Below are positions 29,303-38,582 of a DNA stretch of 64,000 bases, piece by piece; position 1 is the stretch's first letter; each line of letters opens with the position of its first letter. Source of the stretch: Mycobacterium sp. (GTDB lineage Bacteria; Actinomycetota; Actinomycetes; Mycobacteriales; Mycobacteriaceae); contig NZ_SCRH01000017.1 in assembly GCF_004298145.1 (NCBI RefSeq), positions 62,001 to 126,000 on the forward strand. The letters run 5' to 3'. The position numbers and the translations under genes were made by a program. The notes under the pieces were generated by a model. The model ran no database searches. It was not told where the DNA came from and saw only the letters and a program-made list of their open reading frames with translations.

Positions 29303-30967
29303 TTATGGTTTCGATGACGTCGGATTGGTATCCCACGTTCCCGGCATCATCGGCATGCGCGGGCCATCGTCGGCGATCAGCGCACTCAGTCCCGCCGGTG
29401 CGGTGGCGGCCTTCGTGGGTATGGTTCCGGCGAACCCCATCGTCGGCGCGGGCCGATCCGAGGCCGTCGTCGAGGGCTCGGGTTCGAGATCCATGTATTC
29501 GTACCCGCGGCCGGGTTGGGTGGCCTTGACCCGTTGCCGGCGCCTCGTCGTCTCCTCTTCCTCCGGCTGTGCCACCGCCTCGGCCTCGACGATGTCCGCC
29601 GCGGCCGCCCTCCTCGCGCGGGCGCTGGTGCTCGCGGCCCTGCGCGCGTCCGCGGCCAGGCCACCGACCATGTAGCCGAGGCCCTGCATGGCGGCCGCCG
29701 GCGGCCCCGCCGGTGTGGGCGGTGGAGCCCCGGGCGCGGCCGGTGCGGGTGCGGCGGCCGGCGCGGAGGCCGGGGCCGGCGCGGGAGCCGGCGCCGGGGC
29801 CGGCGTGGGGGGCGGGGTGGGTGCCAGTGCCACCGGGACGAGCGCCGGGGCGGGGACGAACGGCACCACCGGGACCGCGTGCAGCCCCGCCAGACCCGTC
29901 AGGCCCGCCAAACCCCCCACCAGGGCGGGAACGACCACCGGAACCACGGCGACGGTCAGCAGCGGCACGATGAGCGGGATCAGCACGATCATCTGCTCGA
30001 GCAACGTCTTGATCAACGCGATGGTGTCGGTGATGATGGTGCCGATCACTTCGATGGTGGTGAACAGCAGGGTCCACGCGATCGTCGCGGGATTACCCGA
30101 GGCGAAGGCCGCCGCAAGATCCGCCGCGACGAAGCTGAACATTTGCGCCAGATAGCCGAAATACGAACCGAAATCCATCGGGTAGCCGAGGGCGAACGCG
30201 ATGTTGAACGGGTTCAGGAAGCTCAATGGATTGCCGAGCGACGGCAGCCATGGGTCGAAACCGGAAAACAGCGACTGGAAGAACGGGTTGTTCATCAACT
30301 GGTCGATCAGCGGCTGGATGTATCTGTTGTAGAAATCGACGAACCCGGTCTGCTGCAACCAGTCCAGCCACTGGTTCTGCGTGTCCGGGGGATACGACGA
30401 CTGTTCCGACGTGGCCGCCAGCGCGGTGGCCTTCATGACCTGCGGCGCCGGTTCGGTTGGCGGCGCGGCGGCCACCGCGGCGGTCGCCACGCCGTCGTAG
30501 GTGCTCATCACGGTGGCGGCCTGCACCCACATCCGCGCATAGTCGGCTTCGTTGACCGCGATCGGGATGGTGTTGATGCCAAAGAAATTCGTCGCCGTCA
30601 ACGCGGCGTGGGCGGCGTGGTTGGCGGCCAACTCGGGTGGCGTCGGCATGGCCGCCAACGCCGCGGTGTAAGCGGCGGCGACGACGTCTTGCTGGGCGGC
30701 CATGGTCGCGCTGTCGGCGCTTGCCTGCACGAGCCACTCCAGATAGGGCGCATGCGCGGCCACGTATGCCACGACCGCAGGGCCGTCCCAGCTCCCGGCC
30801 TGTACGGCGCCCAACAACGCGGCCAGCTCGTGGGCCGACTCGGCATATTCCACGCTCAGCGAGCTCCACGTCGCCGCACCCGCCAGCAGCGGGCCGGGCC
30901 CCGGCCCGGCGCCGAGCAACGTCGAATGCACCTCCGGAGGCGAGGCCATCCAGACCGGGGCGGTCAT
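29303..30967 (-). CDS. PPE-family protein, PPE2-like
   Basis: A 554-residue PPE protein. The N-terminal domain begins [19 protein letters not shown]; helical PPE domain to about residue 180 ([20 protein letters not shown]). A hydrophobic middle with repeated [12 protein letters not shown] stretches follows, then a Pro/Ala low-complexity tract, a basic stretch (TRRRQRVK) and a C-terminus with [24 protein letters not shown]. This order and the tail match PPE2 (Rv0256c, 556 residues), which in M. tuberculosis heads a cobalamin-gene operon behind a B12 riboswitch. The same riboswitch type is present here, but the cobQ1/cobU genes are not. ATG 30967; the frame extends to 31186 through the leader. 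Confidence 0.88.
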   Translation of the reverse strand: MTAPVWMASPPEVHSTLLGAGPGPGPLLAGAATWSSLSVEYAESAHELAALLGAVQAGSWDGPAVVAYVAAHAPYLEWLVQASADSATMAAQQDVVAAAYTAALAAMPTPPELAANHAAHAALTATNFFGINTIPIAVNEADYARMWVQAATVMSTYDGVATAAVAAAPPTEPAPQVMKATALAATSEQSSYPPDTQNQWLDWLQQTGFVDFYNRYIQPLIDQLMNNPFFQSLFSGFDPWLPSLGNPLSFLNPFNIAFALGYPMDFGSYFGYLAQMFSFVAADLAAAFASGNPATIAWTLLFTTIEVIGTIITDTIALIKTLLEQMIVLIPLIVPLLTVAVVPVVVPALVGGLAGLTGLAGLHAVPVVPFVPAPALVPVALAPTPPPTPAPAPAPAPAPASAPAAAPAPAAPGAPPPTPAGPPAAAMQGLGYMVGGLAADARRAASTSARARRAAAADIVEAEAVAQPEEEETTRRRQRVKATQPGRGYEYMDLEPEPSTTASDRPAPTMGFAGTIPTKAATAPAGLSALIADDGPRMPMMPGTWDTNPTSSKP

Positions 30968-31207
30968 CGATGGCTCCCGGCGGGCGTGACGAAATCCGTT
31001 GCCGCAACGGCTAATCGGATGGGATCGTGCCGGCCCGAGATACCAAGCTCTCGGTGGGCCCGCACCGGGGTGCGTGTGTCGGTGTGAAAGAAGTAGGCGC
31101 GGCAGCTGGGCGCCAGATCGGTGGCAGCGTTGACGGCCACCCATGCCGGACGAAACATGGACGTTGACAGCTCTCTCGGGGTACACCCGCCCCGGGTCGC
31201 AGGATGC
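30968..31207 (-). promoter_or_regulatory. Long leader between riboswitch and PPE start
   Basis: 240 bases of 5' leader of the PPE gene. A short hairpin (CGGGG/CCCCG, 31177-31194) lies 14 bases after the aptamer on the minus strand and could be the expression platform. The PPE frame is open through the leader to 31186, but the sequence there (many His, Arg, Pro) does not look like a PPE protein. Confidence 0.45.
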
Positions 31208-31343
31208 GATGACGCGAGTGTCCTGGCTCTCGGATCGCTGCTCGCCTCGCCTTCCAGCTTTTCAGCCGTGGCCGTTGAGGGTCGCTCCCCGATGACAGTG
31301 GCGGGACCGCGCCGGATTCGCACCGGCTTCCTGCATCGTCATC
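31208..31343 (-). promoter_or_regulatory. Cobalamin (B12) riboswitch
   Basis: Read on the minus strand, the B12 box is present at 31331-31296: GGAAGCCGGTGCGAATCC followed by GGCGCGGTCCCGCCACTGT. Downstream, GAGAGCCAGGACACT matches the conserved 3' part. GATGACG (31343-31337) and CGTCATC (31214-31208) can form closing stem P1. The order and spacing of these parts are those of the cobalamin aptamer. It controls the PPE2-like gene downstream, probably lowering its expression when B12 is plentiful. Confidence 0.92.
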
Positions 31344-31432
31344 ACCTTACGAGGTGACATTGTTGCATCCACTCGGAGCAAATGTCGGCATACCGACCGA
31401 AGGCCGTTGGTGACGACCGCCATGTTCTTCCG

Positions 31433-33040
31433 CTAGCGGCGTTCCAGAATCCGTAGTCCCAGCGAGAACAGCAGCCGGACCTCGGGATCGGCCAGCGACG
31501 CCGACAGCACCTTCTCGATCCGCCGCATGCGGTAGCGAACCGTATTGGGATGCACCTGCAACGCCCGGGCGGCCGCGGCGATGTCGCCGAAGGCATCCAG
31601 GTAGGTCCGCAGGGTCTTGGCCAGCACCGGATCCTCGTCACCCAGCCGCACGATCCGCGGATCGATCAGGCGCTCGTCGCCACCGACCAGGGTCACGATT
31701 TCGTCGACCAGGACGGTGGTGCGCGCTTCGTCCAGCGACGTCACCTGCCCGAACGAAATGGGGTGGCGCTCAGCGCTGTCCAGCACCCGGTCCACCTCCA
31801 GGCGCGCCGCGGCAACCCCCGCCAGGCCCGCGACCGGCGCCGCGATGGCCGCCCGTAGCTGCACCCCGAGCTCGGTGCGCATGGCGCCGATGGTGCCGCG
31901 CACCCAGGAGGTGACCGACCGGCTCTGGGTCTGGGTCTGGGGCTGGGGGAGCAGCACGTAGGTTCGTGAACCGTTCGAGGCCACCTGGGCGTCGCGCCGG
32001 AAAGCGCTGGCGCTCAGTGCAATGATGTCGGCGAGCCGCGCATGACGGGCCGAACCGTCGGCCGCATCCCAACCGATCACGGCCGCGGTGCCCTCGGCGG
32101 CCAGACCGAGTTCGGCGGCAACCGCCGCCACGTCGGCGTGCGCAAGGCCTTCCGCCTCGGTGAAACCGAGAAGTTGTTGGACCCGACGGGCATGGATGGA
32201 CGGCCGGGCCGCCAGCCGCCACATGATGCGGGCGGCCAGCACGGCGGCACCGCGCAACATGTCGTCGGCGTCGTCGGCCAGCGGCTGTGAGCCCTGCTGG
32301 ACCCAGATGGTTCCGGCGAACGCCGGTGGTCGCCGGGCGTCGGCGGCGGGCTGGTGGATCCCGATGGCCAGCCGAGGCCGCAGCCCCAACTCGGGCCGCT
32401 CGGCGACGCGCACCACCTCGGTGCCCGATCGCAGCGCATCGAAGATGCCCCATTGGCCGATCCATTCGAGATGCTCGGGCGGCCCGGCCCTGCCCAGGAT
32501 GGAGAGGCGGCGCAATTCGTCGGCTTCGGCGTTGGAGGCCGAATAGGCCAAGACGTGGGATTGCGCGTTTTCGATGCTGACCATGCCGTGGATGCGCTCG
32601 GCGAGCGACTGCGCCAGTCCGAACAAGTCGGTGCCCGAGTCGTCCATCGCGTCGGCGCGGTCGCCGTGATGTTCGAGGACGTGATTGACCAACTGGTAGA
32701 GGCGTTCCCACCGGGCGCGCGGATCGACGGCCACCACCGCCGAGCCCGCCGTGACGGCCGTGGACACCAGCGCGTCGGAGGGTTCTTTGACGAAGATGGC
32801 GACCGGCACGCGGTCGCGCGCCTGCCTGCTCATCCACCGCATCGCCTCGTCGTCGGCGACCCCCAACAGGAAGAAGACGTCGGCCGAGCCCGCCGCGGCC
32901 GCGAGCCCCAGGCGCACATCGTCGGAGTCGATCAGCGCCGCCGAAGCCACCGGGAGGTCCAGCCCCCGGGGGGCGTCGGCCAGGCTGACCAGCGTCGCGT
33001 CCAACGCGAGCAGCAGCTGACCCAGCCCCACACCGGTCAT
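31433..33040 (-). CDS. pruC: PucR-family activator of proline catabolism
   Basis: A 535-residue regulator ending in a PucR-type helix-turn-helix: DIAAAARALQVHPNTVRYRM near residues 495-515, preceded by a GGDEF-like CdaR domain. The N-terminal half is a PucR-type sensory region (DVFFLLGVADDEA). It matches Rv1186c (PruC), which activates pruB-pruA. It is divergent from rocA with 83 bases between starts. The ATG at 33040 starts MTGVGLGQLLLALD. In M. tuberculosis it directly follows fadD21; here the PPE gene and riboswitch separate them. Confidence 0.88.
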   Translation of the reverse strand: MTGVGLGQLLLALDATLVSLADAPRGLDLPVASAALIDSDDVRLGLAAAAGSADVFFLLGVADDEAMRWMSRQARDRVPVAIFVKEPSDALVSTAVTAGSAVVAVDPRARWERLYQLVNHVLEHHGDRADAMDDSGTDLFGLAQSLAERIHGMVSIENAQSHVLAYSASNAEADELRRLSILGRAGPPEHLEWIGQWGIFDALRSGTEVVRVAERPELGLRPRLAIGIHQPAADARRPPAFAGTIWVQQGSQPLADDADDMLRGAAVLAARIMWRLAARPSIHARRVQQLLGFTEAEGLAHADVAAVAAELGLAAEGTAAVIGWDAADGSARHARLADIIALSASAFRRDAQVASNGSRTYVLLPQPQTQTQSRSVTSWVRGTIGAMRTELGVQLRAAIAAPVAGLAGVAAARLEVDRVLDSAERHPISFGQVTSLDEARTTVLVDEIVTLVGGDERLIDPRIVRLGDEDPVLAKTLRTYLDAFGDIAAAARALQVHPNTVRYRMRRIEKVLSASLADPEVRLLFSLGLRILERR

Positions 33041-33042
33041 AT

Positions 33043-33082
33043 TGTCCGATTTTACTACGAAGACGGGCGGGACCTGTCCGAT
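33043..33082. promoter_or_regulatory. Direct repeats TGTCCGAT in the pruC-rocA promoter region
   Basis: TGTCCGAT occurs at 33043-33050 and 33075-33082, 32 bases apart (about three helical turns), within the only spacer between the divergent genes. They are candidate binding sites for PruC. This is inferred from placement only. Confidence 0.4.
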
Positions 33083-33123
33083 CGGCTAATTCCATGCGGG
33101 GTCGCCGCGAGGATCCTGGCGGT

Positions 33124-34755
33124 ATGGACGCGATAACCCAGGTCCCGACGCCGACCAACGAGCCAGTCCATGACTACGCGCCGCAATCGCCGGAACGCAC
33201 CCGGCTGCGCGCCGAACTGACCGCGCTGGCCGATCACCCGATCGACCTCCCGCATGTCATCGGCGGCACCCACCGGATGGGCCATGGTGAGCGCATCGAT
33301 GTCGTCCAGCCGCACCGGCACGCCGCGAGGCTGGGCACGTTGACCAACGCCGTACACGCCGACGCGACGGCGGCAATCGAGGCCGCGATGGCCGCGAAAA
33401 GCGGCTGGGCGGCAATGCCCTTCGATGAGCGGGCGGCGGTGTTCCTGCGCGCCGCCGACCTGCTGGCCGGGCCCTGGCGGGAGAAAGTCGCCGCCGCAAC
33501 GATGCTCGGTCAATCCAAGTCGGCCTATCAGGCCGAGATCGACTCGCCGTGCGAGCAGATCGACTTCTGGCGATTCAACGTGGCGTTCGCACAACAGATC
33601 CTGGCGCAGCAGCCGATCAGTGGGCCCGGGGAGTGGAACCGCAGCGAATACCGCCCGCTGGACGGCTTCGTGTACGCGATCACGCCCTTCAACTTCACCT
33701 CCATCGCCGGCAATCTGCCGACCGCGCCGGCGCTGATGGGCAACACCGTGGTGTGGAAGCCGTCCATCACCCAGACGCTGTCGGCCTATCTGACCATGCA
33801 ATTGCTCGAGGCGGCGGGGTTGCCGCCCGGGGTGATCAACCTGGTCACCGGCGACGGCTTCGCGGTTTCGGATATGGCGCTGGCCGATCGGCGGCTGGCA
33901 GGCATCCACTTCACCGGGTCGACGGCCACCTTCCAGCGGCTGTGGTACCAGGTGGGCACTAATATCGGCCACTACCGCAGCTATCCGCGACTGGTCGGCG
34001 AGACCGGTGGTAAGGACTTCGTCGTCGCCCATGCCTCGGCTCGCCCGGATGTGTTGTGTACGGCGCTGATTCGCGGGGCTTTCGACTACCAGGGGCAGAA
34101 ATGCTCGGCGGCGTCGCGGGCCTTCATCGCGCAGTCGGTGTGGCGCCGAATGGGTGACGGCTTCCTGGGGGAGACGGCCGCGCTGCGCTACGGCGATGTC
34201 ACCGATCTCACCAACTTCGGTGGCGCGCTGATTGACCGCCGCGCCTTCATCAAGAACGTCGACGCCATCGAGCGGGCGAAGGGCGCGCCGCACGTCACCA
34301 TCGCCGTCGGCGGCGAATACGACGACCGCGAAGGCTATTTCGTGCGCCCGACGGTGTTGCTGTCCGATGACCCGACCGATGAGTCGTTCACCACCGAATA
34401 CTTCGGTCCGCTGCTCTCGGTGCATGTGTACCCCGACGACGATTACGAACGGATCCTCGACGTCGTCGACAGCGGCTCGCGGTACGCGCTGACCGGCGCG
34501 GTCATCGCGGACGACCGGGACGCCGTGCTGGCCGCGCAGCACCGGCTGCGCTTTGCCGCCGGGAACTTCTACATCAACGACAAGCCGACCGGCGCGGTCG
34601 TCGGGCGTCAGCCGTTCGGGGGCTCGCGTGGCTCGGGCACCAACGACAAGGCCGGATCGATGTTGAACCTGTTGCGCTGGACGTCGGCTCGCACCATCAA
34701 GGAGACCTTCATCCCGGCTACCCAGCACACCTATCCGCATATGGGCGCCGACTGA
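33124..34755 (+). CDS. rocA: 1-pyrroline-5-carboxylate dehydrogenase (PruB/RocA)
   Basis: A 543-residue NAD-dependent aldehyde dehydrogenase oxidising glutamate semialdehyde (P5C) to glutamate, the second step of proline breakdown. Motifs: VGETGGKD (general base Glu) and DYQGQKCSA (catalytic Cys); PFGGSRGSGTNDKAG near the C-terminus is typical of P5C dehydrogenases. Same length as Rv1187. ATG 33124; the 10 codons upstream are not conserved. The stop overlaps the next start (TGATG). Also called pruB. Confidence 0.95.
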   Translation: MDAITQVPTPTNEPVHDYAPQSPERTRLRAELTALADHPIDLPHVIGGTHRMGHGERIDVVQPHRHAARLGTLTNAVHADATAAIEAAMAAKSGWAAMPFDERAAVFLRAADLLAGPWREKVAAATMLGQSKSAYQAEIDSPCEQIDFWRFNVAFAQQILAQQPISGPGEWNRSEYRPLDGFVYAITPFNFTSIAGNLPTAPALMGNTVVWKPSITQTLSAYLTMQLLEAAGLPPGVINLVTGDGFAVSDMALADRRLAGIHFTGSTATFQRLWYQVGTNIGHYRSYPRLVGETGGKDFVVAHASARPDVLCTALIRGAFDYQGQKCSAASRAFIAQSVWRRMGDGFLGETAALRYGDVTDLTNFGGALIDRRAFIKNVDAIERAKGAPHVTIAVGGEYDDREGYFVRPTVLLSDDPTDESFTTEYFGPLLSVHVYPDDDYERILDVVDSGSRYALTGAVIADDRDAVLAAQHRLRFAAGNFYINDKPTGAVVGRQPFGGSRGSGTNDKAGSMLNLLRWTSARTIKETFIPATQHTYPHMGAD

Positions 34756-35720
34756 TGGCCGGACTGTTCGCCAGCACCCTGCGCCCGGTGATCCTGGCCG
34801 CCGGACGCGGCGAGGCATTGCGTCGCGCCGCCGAGCGCTTACCGGTCACCCGTCGGGTGGTGCGCCGCTTCGTTCCCGGGGAGACCATCGAGTCTGCCAT
34901 GAATAGCGTTGCTGTGCTGCGTGATTCGGGCCGATACGTCAGTATCGACTGCCTGGGTGAGGACACCTCCGACGCCGACGACGCCGATGCGGCGGTGCAG
35001 ACCTACCTGGATCTGATCGCAGAGTTGGGCCGCCCCGATGCCGGGCGTGACGGTGTCCGGCCGCTGGAAGTCTCGGTCAAGTTGACGGCGCTGGGGCAGG
35101 CGCTGGGGCGTGATGGGCACAAGATCGCGCGGGAGAACGCGTGGTCGATCTGTGACGCCGCCCAGCGCGCAGGCGTGTGGGTGACGGTGGATGCCGAGAA
35201 CCACACCACCGCCGAGTCGACGCTTTCGATCGTGCGTGACCTGCGCGCCGAATTTCCTTGGCTGGGAGTGGCTTTGCAGGCCTACCTGCGGCGCACGCTG
35301 GGTGACTGCGAACAGTTCGCCGCAGCCGGGGCCAGGATCCGGTTGTGCAAGGGCGCCTATGACGAGCCCGTATCGGTGGCGTATCGAGATCCCGCCGAGG
35401 TCACCCATTCCTACCTGGAGTGCCTTCGGGTGTTGCTGGCCGGGTCCGGCTATCCGATGGTGGCCTCCCACGACCCGGCGATCTTCGACGCGGTCCCCGA
35501 TTTGGTGCGTGAATCGGGCCGCGGCGCCGGTGAATTCGAATACCAGATGCTGTACGGCATTCGTGACGACGAGCAGCGACGGCTCGCCGAGGCCGGTAAC
35601 CAGCTGCGGGTATATGTCCCCTTCGGCACCCGGTGGTACGCATACTTCATGCGGCGACTGGCCGAACGACCGGCCAACCTGGCGTTCTTTCTGCGGGCCC
35701 TGGCCCAGCGGGGTCACTGA
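34755..35720 (+). CDS. pruA: Proline dehydrogenase (PruA)
   Basis: A 321-residue FAD enzyme of the monofunctional ProDH family (beta-alpha barrel) oxidising proline to P5C. Family motifs seen: EVSVKLTALGQ, VDAENHTT, ALQAYLRRT, RLCKGAYDEP, YQMLYGIRDDEQR and YVPFGTRWYAYFMRRLAERP. Coupled to rocA by TGATG, so the toxic intermediate P5C can be passed on. Its last 7 bases overlap the tail of the converging tetR gene. Confidence 0.93.
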   Translation: MAGLFASTLRPVILAAGRGEALRRAAERLPVTRRVVRRFVPGETIESAMNSVAVLRDSGRYVSIDCLGEDTSDADDADAAVQTYLDLIAELGRPDAGRDGVRPLEVSVKLTALGQALGRDGHKIARENAWSICDAAQRAGVWVTVDAENHTTAESTLSIVRDLRAEFPWLGVALQAYLRRTLGDCEQFAAAGARIRLCKGAYDEPVSVAYRDPAEVTHSYLECLRVLLAGSGYPMVASHDPAIFDAVPDLVRESGRGAGEFEYQMLYGIRDDEQRRLAEAGNQLRVYVPFGTRWYAYFMRRLAERPANLAFFLRALAQRGH

Positions 35721-36334
35721 GCGCGGCGTGGCCGCGGCCGGTCGCTGGCGAAGCCGCGCACCACATGGGCGCGAACGAACTCCGCCGCCACGTCGGGATC
35801 GTCCATATCCAGGGTCGAGGACGGCGTGCTGAAGAGCGAGAACAGGATGCGGGCGAACCACTCGCCGGCGGCATCGACGTCGAGATCCTTGCGCACCTCA
35901 CCCGTGAGCCTGGCGGCCGAAAGGTAGGGGGCGAAGAATTCGACGCATTCGCGCAGCAGCACGGCGGCGTCCTTGGTGAGCAGCAGGCTGATCGCGTCTT
36001 CGTCGAAGTACTTCTCGGAAGCGATGACTCGTCGCGCCTGCGTGACGAACACCGCCGCCGAACACAGCTTGTCCTCCAGGCTGCTGCCCCGATCTATCGC
36101 CTTGGCCATCTCGCGATAGAAGCGCTCGGACGCGTGCTCGGCACACGCCTCCACGATCGCCGCCTTGTCGCTGAAGTATTCATAGATGGTGCTGCGGGAC
36201 ACGCCGGCCCGCTTGGCGATGTCGACGATGGTCGCCTTCTGCAATCCCTGCTTGCCGAAACACGCGAACGCGGACTCCACGATGAGCTCGCGGGTGGAGG
36301 TCTCCTGATGGGAGACAGAAGCCTGAGTCGTCAC
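35714..36334 (-). CDS. TetR-family regulator of the igr-like operon
   Basis: A 206-residue regulator with helix-turn-helix TIVDIAKRAGVSRSTIYEYF (residues about 36-55) and a C-terminal TetR_C-like domain. GTG 36334 overlaps the stop of the alcohol dehydrogenase gene (GTGA), so it is the last gene of the catabolic operon. A likely job is ligand-responsive repression of that operon, acting at the palindrome at 43546-43566. It is not an obvious KstR or KstR2 by sequence. Confidence 0.85.
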   Translation of the reverse strand: MTTQASVSHQETSTRELIVESAFACFGKQGLQKATIVDIAKRAGVSRSTIYEYFSDKAAIVEACAEHASERFYREMAKAIDRGSSLEDKLCSAAVFVTQARRVIASEKYFDEDAISLLLTKDAAVLLRECVEFFAPYLSAARLTGEVRKDLDVDAAGEWFARILFSLFSTPSSTLDMDDPDVAAEFVRAHVVRGFASDRPRPRRAQ

Positions 36335-37401
36335 GGAATCAACGCCCCCCGAGGGACCAGCCCGGCGTCGGCCGAGGCGAACGCGGCGTTGACGTCGGCC
36401 AAATGGAACGGCTTGGGCATCAGCCGCTCGAACGGAAAACCGGTGTGTTGCAGGAACGATAGGCCGGTGGCCAGGGTGGCCGGGTCGTAGAGCATCACGC
36501 CGCGCACGGATTTGTTGCCGTAGACCAACGCGCTCGGGTCGAGCTCGAAGGTGCGTCCCATGCCGACGTTGCCGACCTCGAGCAACGTCCCGCCGTTGTT
36601 GAGGAACCCGATCCCCTCCGGGATGACGCCCGGTACGCCGACGACCTCGAGCACCCAGTCGGCACCGACGCCCTCGGTGTGCTTGTGTACCTGCTCGGTG
36701 ACCTGTGCGGTCGAGATTCCGCCGGCGTCGATGCAGTGGGTGGCGCCGAAATCGGCCGCGACATCGAGGCGTTCGGCGATCTTGTCGATGACGATGACCG
36801 CGGCGGCACCCGCCGTCCGCGCGACCGCCGCGGCGTTGATGCCCAGTCCGCCGGCGCCCTGGATGACGACGGTGTCACCGAGCCGGACATCGCGCAGCGC
36901 GAATAACACCTGAGCCAGTGCGCAATTCAACGGGGCGACGGCCTCGTCGGGTAGGTCCTGGGGCACCTTATAGAGGGGTTGTCGCCGGCTGGTGTAGTAG
37001 TACTCGCCGTAGGCGGCGACGAAGTGCGGGGCCTGCTCGTGGGTGCGGTATTCCCCGGCCATCAGGTTCTGGCACGCGTACGACCGTCCCCGCGCACACG
37101 CGTGACAACGGCCGCAGAACCAGAAGTACGGTGCCACAACACGATCGCCGATCGTCAGCGGCTGACCGGTCGCGTCGGTGGTCAGTCCCTCACCCAGTTC
37201 GGCGATCTCGCCGACCATTTCGTGGCCCATGGCGAACGGGCATGGTAGCGGCAGTTCACCGCGAAAGATGTGCAGGTCGGACCCGCAGATGCCGGCCATC
37301 CGCAGCCGCAGCGCCGCGGTGCCCGGTGCCGGTGTGGACAGCGGGAATTCGGCCAGCTCAATGGGCCCGCCGTGGGCGGTCAGGAGCGCGAGCCTCGGCA
37401 T
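36331..37401 (-). CDS. Zinc-dependent alcohol dehydrogenase
   Basis: A 356-residue medium-chain dehydrogenase. Catalytic zinc ligands: CGSD (Cys near 39) and GHEMVGE (His near 59). Structural zinc: CGRCHACARGRSYAC near 96-110. NAD site GAGGLGINA near 183-191, followed by the acidic VIDK, which suggests NAD over NADP. In the operon it may oxidise an alcohol arising from the P450 or aldolase step; the substrate is unknown. Starts 11 bases after the thiolase-like gene. Confidence 0.85.
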   Translation of the reverse strand: MPRLALLTAHGGPIELAEFPLSTPAPGTAALRLRMAGICGSDLHIFRGELPLPCPFAMGHEMVGEIAELGEGLTTDATGQPLTIGDRVVAPYFWFCGRCHACARGRSYACQNLMAGEYRTHEQAPHFVAAYGEYYYTSRRQPLYKVPQDLPDEAVAPLNCALAQVLFALRDVRLGDTVVIQGAGGLGINAAAVARTAGAAAVIVIDKIAERLDVAADFGATHCIDAGGISTAQVTEQVHKHTEGVGADWVLEVVGVPGVIPEGIGFLNNGGTLLEVGNVGMGRTFELDPSALVYGNKSVRGVMLYDPATLATGLSFLQHTGFPFERLMPKPFHLADVNAAFASADAGLVPRGALIP

Positions 37402-37412
37402 GATGGGTCCCC

Positions 37413-38582
37413 TCAGCCGGCCGGTGCGAGGATCAGACCACTGGTCGGCACGCCGGTTCCGGAGGTGACCAGCACATGCTCGACGTTGTCGACCTGGTTG
37501 TACGAGGTGCCGCGCACCTGGCGCACCCCTTCGGTGATGCCGTTCATACCGTGGATGTACGCCTCGCCCAGCAGGCCGCCATTGGTGTTGATCGGAAAAT
37601 CACCACCCAGCGACAACCGCTCAACGGTGGCGAAGTCCTTGGCCTCCCCGCGCCCGCAGAATCCGAGCTCCTCGAGCTGAGTGAACACGAACGGCGTGAA
37701 ATGGTCGTAGATGAACGCGGTTTGGATGTCTTGCGGCTTGAGGCCGGAATCGCGCCACAGTTGGCGCGCCACCACCTGCATCTCGGGGAGCCCGGTGATG
37801 TCGTCGCGGTAGTAGCTGGTCATCATCTCGCCGTTGTGGGCGGCTCCCTGCGCGGCCGCGGTGATGATGGCCGGGGGCTGCCGCAGGTCCCGGGCGCGTT
37901 CCGCACTGGTGACGACGAGCGCGACACCGCCATCGCTCTCCTGGCAGCAATCCAGCAGCCGCAGTACCGGTTCCACGATCCAGCGCGAATTCTGGTGATC
38001 TTCCAACGTGATCGGGCGCTCGTAGAACCAGGCATCGGGGTTGGTCGCCGCGTGCTTGCGGTCGACGACCGCGATCCGGCCGAAGTCCTCATTGGTGACC
38101 CCGTACGTCGACATGTAGCGCTGGGCGTGCAGGGCCACCCAGGCCGCGGGAGTGAGCAGTCCGAACGGCGCGTAGTGCGCCATGAACACCGGTGTTTCCG
38201 CCATGCTGCGTCCGCTGCCGCCGAACCGGAAGCCGGAACGTTCGTTGAAGGCACGCCAGCACACCACCACGTCGGCGACGCCGGTGGCGACCGCCATCGC
38301 CGCGTGCACCACGGTGCCGGCGGCGGCGCCGCCGCCGTGGTGCACGCGGGAAAAGAAGCTCAGGTCGCCGATGCCCACGTTGCGGGCGATGTCGATCTCA
38401 TCGCTGGAATCCATGGTGAACGTGACCATGCCGTCGACGTCCCCGGGCGTCAGGCCGGCGTCGTCCAGTGCGGCGCTGACCGCCTCGCATGCCAATTGCA
38501 GTTCGCTGCGCCCGGATTCCTTGGAGAACTCGGTCTGGCCGATCCCGACGATGGCCGCGGCTCCCGGCAGCGTCCTGCTCAT
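37413..38582 (-). CDS. Ltp2-like thiolase-fold aldolase
   Basis: A 389-residue SCP-x-type thiolase-fold protein resembling Ltp2 (Rv3540c, 386 residues). Ltp2 is not a thiolase: it cleaves the 17-hydroxy-C3-CoA intermediate of cholesterol side-chain breakdown as a retro-aldolase, bound to the DUF35 part of ChsH2. Seen here: GIGQTEFSKESGRSELQLA, RVHHGGGAAAGTVVHAA, YDHFTPFVFTQLEELGFCGRG and NTNGGLLGEAYIHGMNG. A DUF35 gene is in the same operon, as required. The ATG overlaps the upstream hydratase stop (ATGA). Confidence 0.85.
   Translation of the reverse strand: MSRTLPGAAAIVGIGQTEFSKESGRSELQLACEAVSAALDDAGLTPGDVDGMVTFTMDSSDEIDIARNVGIGDLSFFSRVHHGGGAAAGTVVHAAMAVATGVADVVVCWRAFNERSGFRFGGSGRSMAETPVFMAHYAPFGLLTPAAWVALHAQRYMSTYGVTNEDFGRIAVVDRKHAATNPDAWFYERPITLEDHQNSRWIVEPVLRLLDCCQESDGGVALVVTSAERARDLRQPPAIITAAAQGAAHNGEMMTSYYRDDITGLPEMQVVARQLWRDSGLKPQDIQTAFIYDHFTPFVFTQLEELGFCGRGEAKDFATVERLSLGGDFPINTNGGLLGEAYIHGMNGITEGVRQVRGTSYNQVDNVEHVLVTSGTGVPTSGLILAPAG

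Noticed and set aside
29516..31087. 523-codon plus-strand frame opposite the PPE gene
   Set aside because: Antisense shadow of the PPE gene; the product is a low-complexity Arg/Gly/His chain.
31296..31343. tRNA-like sequence (GGTGCGAATCC box)
   Set aside because: The GGTGCGAATCC stretch resembles a T-arm, but no acceptor or anticodon arm fits; the whole block matches the B12 box of a cobalamin riboswitch.
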